This document shows, one piece after another, positions 55,601 through 64,000 of a DNA stretch of 64,000 nt. A model generated the notes under the pieces. The model was not told the origin of the DNA, ran no database searches, and saw nothing but the letters and a program-made list of their open reading frames with translations. The translations under genes were made by a program, and so were the position numbers. Every line of letters starts with the position of its first letter. The stretch's first letter is position 1. Source of the stretch: Escallonia rubra (Eukaryota > Streptophyta > Magnoliopsida > Escalloniales > Escalloniaceae); the NCBI GenBank assembly GCA_033065855.1, contig JAVXUO010001228.1, positions 62,001-126,000 of the forward strand. Reading direction: 5' to 3'.

Positions 55601-57740
55601 TACCAAAACTTTAAAACTATCATAACAAGGTCGAGAGATACAACCAAAACATCTTCATCAAACATTAAACATGTCGAAAGGGTACCTACGCAAGTGAATA
55701 TATTTTTTCTGCTCAAGAAGGACGTGCACATCATCTGTTGTCCATTTGTTGGTCCTAAGACATGAAACAATAGTCTTTAAACACATAGATAAGGATTTGC
55801 ATCCTGACATTTTTCTTATCTTCTTCTCACTTTCCTTATTTTGGTGGTATTGCTGAATTTTTTGAGATAATTCGAGTGTAAATTCAGCATACCGAATGAC
55901 TCTTTGCCCAGTTACTCATTACAACAAGTCAACCAAGTGCTAAAGCATAATAAAAAGAGCTCATGTACTATGAATTTTACTCTAGAAATCTATCCAAATA
56001 TCAACCTTATAATTAATCCCTAAACCCTTAAAGCAGTCAGTCAATCCACCCAAAAATGACAAAGACAGGCCATATAGAAAAATCACCTCCGCATTAACAC
56101 ACCCCAGCCACCACAGAATTACTAGCACAAGCCCCTTTTCAATTCTCTTCATTGTTACTGTAGGTGGGCAATATCATGACAAACTTCAAAATTTAGGAGA
56201 CTCACCTTTCATTTTGTTTCCTTTTCCTCCTGCAGGTTCGATTTTCCCTCCCCTTGATGAAAGCTTTAATCTGCAAGTCTCCAATTCTATCTTCTCTCTT
56301 TCGCTTCCCTCAACCCTAATTTCAAGCTCTGAGTACCCTTACTCTGTTTTTCGCGGCACCTCTCAGATTCCCCCTCCCCTCAATTATTTGCTTTGGATTA
56401 AACTTACGACACGTAATGCGTGTGCAAAAATAAAATTAATAGTACAAATTTTGTTAAAAATAAAATAAAATATCACGTATATGTGTTTATTGTCATATTC
56501 AGTAAAATGAATCGAAAAATAAGTTAATTATACGTGTCCAATAAGTTAACAAATTATTATTATCATATCAAATTTGAACTTTAATTTTTTTCTAATTATA
56601 TTTTTTAACTTGTGAAAACTAAACATATTATTATAGGTAGTTACTTACCGATTATGATTTTATTTTTGTGTCATTTTTTAAAGATTTTCTTTGAATGTCA
56701 CTTGTCACCATTATAAGTAGATAGTCATGTAACACTAAAAAAATATTTTACGATTTTACTCTCATTTTGGACATGTGTCGTCATCATAATCGCTTTCAAT
56801 GTAACACCAAAAGGGTATTACACAAAAAATGAAAAAAATGTTTTCATTATAATTAGTATAAATCTATCGACACTTCAATGATTCTAAAATAGCCCTTCCC
56901 AAAAGAAAACCGTGATTTTCCCAAAGTAATTATTATCTCCTATTAAGACCTCAAACTTTGAAAGTTGATCCAACCACCCTTTAGTTACATTTATATTTGT
57001 GTAAAAGTGATTTATTTGTTTGAAAGTTAAACTAATTGAATTTGAGTTACTGCAAACCTACTAAAAGATAATAACTTGATGATTATTTCGAGAGATGAGC
57101 AATAATATTCATAAGAGGTGGATGAGAGTAGATGTCTCGTTAATAGGAATTATCACAACGATCTCACATAACACGTGCCACGTTAAGAATGGTCGCCTAT
57201 TTTTTTTATTATATCAAAATATAAAAGAAAAGAGTAATATACTCAAATGGAGTAGTAACTAAAAATAAGTGGTGTTAAATTTTGAACCGTAATGTGAATG
57301 TTTTTTAAAATAGTTCATCAAATTCTTCTACTAAATTGATTTCAATAATAAATCATAGTCTCCTACTAAAGTGCTAATGAGACAACTTGTACGGTAGTGT
57401 CAGTAAGGGAACTCGTTAATTCCAAAACTGGCTATTTTGGTCAGCGGAAACGAATTAAGCGTATCGACAGTGTGTTCTGGGCCTCATGTTTGGGAGTGAA
57501 AACGTGGCTATTTTGGCAGCAAGAGAAGGTGTCGTTCCACCACCGTCATCATAGTCATGGCTTCCCTTCCAGCATTTTCGTTTCAAACCCCCTCCGGAAC
57601 GCGTCTCTCTTCCTCTCGATCCAATGCACAATTACTCCCGACGTACAAGTTTAGGTTGAAGTTGCCGTATTCTGGTGCAATAACATGATTTGAACCGAGT
57701 ACTTTTGGTGTAGAAACTTGGTAAAGAAAGAAGGCAAGAA
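55600..57740. other. AT-rich intergenic DNA and upstream region of the phosphate carrier gene
   Basis: No gene recognised. The last 350 bases before the carrier start become GC-balanced (57390-57650) and should hold its promoter and leader. An open frame at 57397-57654 there does not resemble a known protein. Confidence 0.4.
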
Positions 57741-57748
57741 GAGAAAAG

Positions 57749-60700
57749 ATGAGAGGGGCTGAAGGAAAGTTGGCCGAGGAGTTCTCAGCTGGGTACTACG
57801 GAATTTGCACTGTGGGAGGAATGCTCGGTGCCGGTACTACCCATCTCGCCATCACCCCTCTCGATGTCTTGAAGGTTAATATGCAGGTATAGTCGACCTT
57901 CTCTTGCTTTAAGAATCCTTGAGAAATCTCTATTTCCTCTTTTTCGGGTGGCTTATTGCAACTAGTTTGAATGTTATGGCGAGATTGATACTCTTGCTGG
58001 GTTGTGATTTTTCCTGCATGTAGTTCTTTATTCAATTGGCGATTATTCTGCTTTGAGATTTCAAGTTCATGTATCTGAGTTTTATTAAACATGAGCTATT
58101 TCAGCATTTGATCATTGCAGTGTTTTAACACAAAAAAGGTTAATGTAAGGAGATGGTTGTTATTTATTATTTATTCAGTGGCTCATGAGGTAACAAGCCT
58201 ATTCTGGATTCCATATGGCATAAGATGATTTTATCAGCCAAAACTCTCAGCCTTATCCCTCTCTCGCAAGTTAAGGATCAGTTGTATTTTGACCGTCTCT
58301 TTCCAATTGAAAGAAGCAAGGATATGCATATTTACGTTCATGAATTTTTTTTTTTTTGGGGGGGGGGGGGAGGTGATGATTTTCCTAGTAGCAGGATTGT
58401 TGTCAAGTTCCCTCAACTGTTAAAATTTGGGGGTCAATAGAGAATTTTTTTTTTGTGCAGCATTTTACGCATGATGACACAAATTTGATAAGAGAATATA
58501 GTTATTGCTTGTTTACCGTTTTTGCAATTAAGATAACGAGATCGAAGGTTACACGCATTATGCTAACAGTTTTGAGTGCTAAGATTGTTAGGATTTGAAG
58601 TTGAATTGATAATATACGGTGGTCCCAGATCTTTGCTTCATGGTGCCTCCCTGTTATGTTGGATAAAATATAAACTTTCTCAGTTCCCTATATGCATGAT
58701 TTAGTGATCCGGGTACTAGGAGCCATCCGCCATTTGCCGTTGGTCCTTCCACAATATACTCGAATTTGAGGATTTCATGATTGGAAATCTGAATAAACTG
58801 CGTTTATATGTTGGACTGTTGGAGTACTTGTCGTTGTGCCTTAATAGTTTCTTTTGCTTTCTAGTAGCCTGGTTTGATTAACATACTTTACTTTTCCTTC
58901 CAAATCAAAGAAGCCCAAAGAGATCTGGTCATGGATGTTCAAGTCATCAACACAACGTATTATGTATTTGCAGCAGGGAGAGTGCTCTTCTTTTCCTTTT
59001 TTTTTTCTGGGGGGCAGGGGGGTTGTGCCATGAGCTCGCTTGCGTGTGACACTTTAGCCTTGCCTTACACCAACGCATGGTCGTCCTCTTCTGGGATGTA
59101 CTATTAAACCTAAGTTGGCGTTATCTGCTAGAATGGCGGATAGATCCTTTTCATAGCTATTGTTTCATCAAGTTATCAGAGTAGAAAAAAAAAATCAACT
59201 CATACCAATCAAGTTATCAGAGTATTGCTAAGAGAGCAAATAACTAATTCTACTTCGCTACTTTATCTTTGATGTGTCCCCCCTCCCTCTCAAGTTAATG
59301 ATTGTTGAGCAATATCTCATCTTCAATTTTTTGTGAATTTAATATGACATTTTGTCCTTGTAGTCAACATATTGTGAGTTTATCTTTTTATGCAATGGAT
59401 GTTATGAATGCTACTTTAATAAAGGAAGCAAGTGCTATCTAGTTGGCTATAATTGTAAGGGTCTAGAATTCTGATCATTATAAACTTACTTTAGGTGAAT
59501 CCAATCAAGTATAATGGGATTTCAAAAGGTTTTAGTATTCTTTGGAAAGAACAAGGCCCTTCTGCTCTTTGGAGAGGCTGGTCTGGAAAGTTGTTTGGAT
59601 ATGGTGTTCAAGGCGGATGCAAATTTGGTCTCTATGAGTACTTTAGGAAAATTTACTCCGATGTGTTGGTAGATCATAACAGGAGTGTCGTATTCTTCCT
59701 CAGCAGTGCATCTGCTCAAGTATTTGCTGATGTGGCTCTCTGCCCATTTGAAGCGGTCAAAGTACGTGTCCAAACACAACCCCATTTTGCAAGGGGCCTG
59801 ACTGATGGATTCCCAAAACTTTATGCATCTGAAGGACTTTCTGGGTAACTATTAAGCAAAAACATATTTTCCTGCCACTTTGATTCATTAATCCCACATC
59901 TCTTGTGGTGAACTTATGGCCCATTCACATCTGATTTCAGCTTTTACAAGGGACTCCTTCCGCTTTGGGGTCGTAATCTTCCATGTAAGATTTCTGCTTC
60001 ACTGCGCTCTATAAGATTTCCATATTTTTTCTTGCTAATGTGGTGATTTGCTCCGAGGTGGCTTCTTTTGACCCGTTGACCTGTGGCCTCCTTTGTGGCC
60101 TCAATGGGTCGCCACGTGTCCTTGATCAGAATGGACTGGCTACACCTAGCAAGCTTCTGCTTTAAGAAATTATGAGACGCACTTAAGATCCATAAGTAGA
60201 TTTGAACATGTGCTTGTGCTGTTCATGGTTACTTATATTCCTGCAGGGAGCAGTTGTCCCATGTTGATCCTAATATGGTTGAAATGCTAGAAGTGTTCGC
60301 GCACTCGGTTTAGAGGTTTAGTTACTCAAGAGTTGTATAGGTCTCTGATATTTAATCCATACCACTACTTAGACCTTTCATATAGATTCAGTTTGATCCC
60401 TCTTTGAACATATAGATCGGTCAAATCCCATATAGCTAGGTCTATCGAGTTCGTATGGATACGCCTATATGGCAAGGAATTACGTGCCCGCAATTCAATA
60501 TGATTATGCAACTTATTAGCCTTTTCAGTCCAAAAGCCAGAAAGCAATTTTATATTATCAAACTTGTGTCAGCAGTGGTGAAGGCTCCTCCTTGCAGAGC
60601 TCTGTCGATGTTGTCTATGTTTTGGGTGACGATTGTTTATAAGCTAGGGTTTGTATCAAACTTTCTGTTTATTATGTTTAAGTTCCAGCTTTATTGACAA

Positions 60701-63687
60701 TCTTTTGAATTAGCCCCACTACTTTCAAAAAATAACAAAACCTACTTTATATTATTTGGCTATGCACTTTCAATTGCTAAAGCAACCGTTCAAATTAACC
60801 AAATTTCTTATTGTTTGTCTAAACTAGCATTATTTTTTTATATACAATTAATATATGTTAATAAATTTTTGCCGTACCCCTGCCGCACCCGTATCCTATT
60901 TTTTAAAAAACGACGTATCCGCGTATTGTCACCTTTATCACATCCTCACGCACCGAAATTGTGCTTCTAAGGTGGTCGTTGTTGGGGGTTGGGGTAGCTC
61001 ATTGGAGCGATGAAATGAGAAGTAGATTTTGTAAAAAGGTATATTCCAAATCTCATCTATTGAAGCCGGAAGGTTAGGTCTCAAAATAAAAACCAAAACT
61101 GATACCTAAAACTCCAAATTGGAGTTTCAAAAAACAAGTCTAAATTGACAACTAGTTTAAAAAACTGAGGAAAAAAAAATCCAAAATTGTCTACCAAACG
61201 TCATTTTTTTTTCAAGTTACAAAACCTAAATCACTTCTCAAAGCCTAAAAGGGCTTTCATACTTTATTCTTTGCCTGTTTGTTTTCCTTATTTCTATTGC
61301 TTGAGAACCCTAGGCCCTTTTCCTTTCGCCATAAAGCAAGTATCCTTTCGGTGCATCTTTTGATTTGTTCATCTTCAAAATCACTGAGCTAGAAAGGAAG
61401 TGGGTGGATGATGCCATATTTGATTATTTTACCTGCACTGGTAATTTTGGAAGGCATTGCGTAGGTAAGCACCATGATCAAGTATTTTTTCGTGGTTCTT
61501 GTTAGAATTGGCTTGAAGTCCAATTGACAAAAGCCACCTACCATTTTTTAGTATGCTCGGCGTGTGACTGCTTTCACATACAATTGGACACATCCCTTGA
61601 ATTAAGGAGATATGTGGGAGGTGAAAACAAGAGAACAGTGAGTCAGCTTGTGCTAGCTACTCCAATTAAGGCTTTTAGTTTGACATGGTGTGGTTTCATT
61701 TGATTCTTCACATACTCCTTTTCCTGAAGGAGAAGTATCAAGAGGGACTCTTAAGAGTAGCCTCAAGCCTTCGCTTTTTAGAGCTAAAGGCATACACAGT
61801 GAGTTAGACACAAAGAGCTAAAGAGAGTATAAAACATTTAGAACTTATGATTATAGGTGAAATGTTAGGATTGTTAAGTGTTTTTTTATAACGGCATCAA
61901 TGGTTGAGAAAAAACACAGAGTTTTTATTTACTAAGGAGAAAATATTAAGGTGAGTTTGGGTATCTGAGAATCAGGTCGAGTGACTGAGTAAAAGTTTCC
62001 TAACTTCTACACTTTATACTGCAACATTCCCATTATCTTCCCAGTGGACATAAGCAAGAGGCCGAACAATGCTAAATATCCGTGTCCATATTTTTACGCG
62101 TGACAGTTTTTATATTTTATCCTTTTTTATTGTGCTGGTTGTACCTGTTTTAGGGGCTTAAATCCAAACAGTCCTTTCTGAAATGAAACATTGAAGATAT
62201 TTCCAGTGAACAACTGTTTTGTGACTTGTCATAGAGAAGAAAAATTGTGGCAACTACTTTGGTGGAGATGTTGGGTGGACTTTTGTTATAAAGAGGAAGA
62301 TAATAAGATCAGTTCAGAAAGAAGAATGAGTTTTTTGAATTGTCTTAAGAAGGATAAAGGTTGGTTTGAACATGAACTTGGGGATAAATGTTCACAAATA
62401 TGTTCTTACAATAATGTGGTAAGAAGTTGAAGGTTTTGTTGTAGCAATATAGTTTGGCTGGTATGGCAAAGGTGTAAGAGTCTCTTCTCTCATGTAGATA
62501 GAGATAGGTAGATAGAGGGGGGGGGGGGGACTTCTTGCAAGAACAATAATTCCCTTCTAAAATTGCTTTGGCTAATGATAGTTGCATGCACTTGGCTTTT
62601 TATACAATCACTTGGTTTATGCTATGCTTTTGACAAAACCCTTCTAGCTGGGTACTTGACATTTTGAGCACAGTATGTAAACTGTAAGTTGTAATAGCCT
62701 GGCTTGCATCTAAAACCATCTGAATTTGGATTCTGTTACTAATGCCTGGAATTCTGAAGCGCAATGTGCTTGCTTAACAAATAGGGGATATGATCAATAA
62801 ATGTAATTGTCTACATTAGGTTCACACTAAATAGTTTATATGAGTTTCAGTGTGGCTACATCAAGACATCATTATCATTCTTACTTTCTTTTGTTCAAAG
62901 CACAACTTCTTATGCTGCTGAATATGTCATATGACAGTCTCTATGATAATGTTTTCAACCTTTGAGCATTCGGTGGACCTGATATATCGTGATCTAATTC
63001 AAAGAAGAAAGCAAGATTGCTCGAGAGGCCAACAACTTGGTGTGACTTGTCTGGCAGCCTATGCAGCTGGAGCTGTTGGTACCATAGTTTCTAATCCTGC
63101 TGATAATATCGTCTCTTCGCTTTATAACAGAAAGGCTGATACTGTGTTGCAGGTACTGCCTCTAAGCCAAACTATCCTCTGCAAAGTTACAGATAGGAAT
63201 TGACTCCACTAAGGAAAACACTTATCCAACCATGTAGTCTTGGAACTTCAAAGCATACCATTTCTCTCTTTTTTAGTTTCATCTCAGATGGTTTGACCTC
63301 AAGCTCTTTCACAGAAGATATGGCTGAGTTGTTGGCCATTCTCAATTTACTCTATAGATTAATATCGGTAGATCCAGTTTAGTTCCGATCGTGGTTGCAG
63401 CCCCTTCTGATGAATTACTTAATGTGATTAGTGGCACTTCTGGCAACACCTTTAGTTAAAGTTTTCTTCATAAAAAAGATCATTAACCAACCGGAGAGGA
63501 GCCATTTTGAATGTCTATTAATTCCTTCTTATGGTATCTTGTTTTGGTATCCTGTTTTTCAGGCTGCAAAGAACATTGGGCTCGTCAATTTGTTTACTAG
63601 GAGTCTTCCTATCCGAATCATGCTTGTGGGGCCTGTTGTGACTCTCCAGTGGTTCTTCTATGACACAATTAAGATGATGAGTGGACT
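57749..63687 (+). CDS. PHT3;3: Mitochondrial phosphate carrier (PHT3;3/MPT1 type), five exons seen, last exon beyond window
   Basis: An inner-membrane carrier of the mitochondrial carrier family that imports phosphate with protons for ATP synthesis. Exons: 57749-57886, 59495-59844, 59941-59984, 62938-63152, 63563-63687; the sum is 872 bases, giving 290 codons plus two bases, with phases fitting throughout. Repeat 1 has GGMLGAGTTHLAITPLDVLK (signature PLDVLK), repeat 2 has SSASAQVFADVALCPFEAVK (PFEAVK), and repeat 3 has YAAGAVGTIVSNPADNIVSS (PADNIV). The third signature lacks the basic residue, as I also remember for the Arabidopsis protein (At2g17270). Other family blocks are LWRGWSGKLFGYGVQGGCKF, LLPLWGRNLPFSMIMFSTFE and IMLVGPVVTLQWFFYD. 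Arabidopsis PHT3;3 has about 309 residues, so one short exon is missing past the donor at 63688. Introns 1 and 3 are long (1.6 and 2.95 kb) and hold low-complexity runs (T/G at 58346-58371; G at 62517-62529). Confidence 0.92.
60710..61260. repeat. Repeat debris in intron 3 of the carrier gene
   Basis: After the part shared with the pseudogene, the sequence carries a CGTATCCGCGTATTG stretch (60915-60930). Further on is an AT-rich piece (61080-61250) with TCTCAAAATAAAAACCAAAACT and ACTCCAAATTGGAG strings, similar in style to the element at 34995-35400. It looks like a degraded relative of that family; no clean ends. Confidence 0.3.
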
Positions 63688-64000
63688 GTAAGTGTATTTC
63701 TCTTGATTTTAAATTAATTAATTGCGGGTCTTGAGTTCCATAATTCTCAGAATATTAGGGGTACTAGACAGAATACACTGTTTGCTGTTTTGTCTTTCTC
63801 TGACGGTAAGGGGTCTCCTAATCATGTGACGAGGATAAAAGAGTATCTTGAAATAACAATTGGAGCAACTGCAAGAACTGCTTGTTTGAAAGTTACTTCT
63901 TCATTTATTGCCTACGATACACTGGAAGTAAAGTACGGCTATTTAACCATAGTCCAAAACCATATATGCTATGTCTGAACACAAAATGAACTTTTTTGCG
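63688..64000. other. Start of the carrier gene's last visible intron
   Basis: Follows the donor GTAAGT at 63688. I searched for the expected last exon, which should encode a short tail after MMSGL, and saw none before the window ends. Confidence 0.5.

Noticed and set aside
56403-56425. Second Helitron-like hairpin (CACGTAATGCGTG)
   Set aside because: No CTRR-T follows at the usual distance on either strand.
63790-63978. Open frame as last exon of the phosphate carrier
   Set aside because: The translation does not resemble the expected short C-terminal tail and no acceptor in the right phase precedes it.

Overview
This is a stretch of nuclear DNA from a flowering plant, most likely a eudicot. 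It is AT-rich, its genes carry many GT-AG introns, and it is full of small DNA transposons, SINE/LINE pieces and microsatellites. The proteins read by eye match plant families: NOC4, PHT4;6, GLR3, homoserine kinase, TMT/MSSP and a PHT3-type mitochondrial phosphate carrier. I cannot name the species. An Au-like SINE and the repeat content would suit many eudicots.

Layout. Positions 602-12926 (minus): a 14-exon, 3'-incomplete gene for the ribosome-biogenesis factor NOC4, with repeats in its introns. 13.0-18.0 kb: intergenic DNA with three hAT-like non-autonomous elements. 18.4-22.5 kb (plus): PHT4;6-type Golgi anion/phosphate transporter, with its coding region in one exon and a probable 2.4-kb 5' leader intron. 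25828-29501 and 36529-40250 (plus): two intact glutamate receptor-like GLR3 genes of 902 codons each, on a duplicated segment of about 5.5 kb. The spacer between them (29.7-34.9 kb) holds a MULE-type MITE, a 1.4-kb TIR element with a Stowaway MITE inside it, and a broken partial copy of the mitochondrial phosphate carrier gene. 40756-41868 (plus): intronless chloroplast homoserine kinase. 42771-49051 (minus): complete five-exon tonoplast monosaccharide transporter of 741 residues. 49.1-57.7 kb: repeat-rich DNA with a Helitron-type terminus, nested AT-rich direct repeats, a second Stowaway MITE and two unassigned exon-like fragments. 57749-63687 (plus): mitochondrial phosphate carrier (PHT3;3/MPT1 type), whose last short exon lies outside the window.

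Main interpretation. From memory, NOC4, GLR3.1, homoserine kinase and MPT1 are close neighbours on Arabidopsis chromosome 2 (At2g17250, At2g17260, At2g17265, At2g17270). The same set occurs here with PHT4;6 and a TMT gene interspersed. A broken MPT1 piece lies between the two GLR genes. This suggests that a GLR-HSK-MPT1 block was duplicated in tandem and that the first block then lost its HSK and most of its MPT1, keeping two GLR genes. I saw no CRISPR array, rRNA, convincing tRNA or large intact autonomous transposon.
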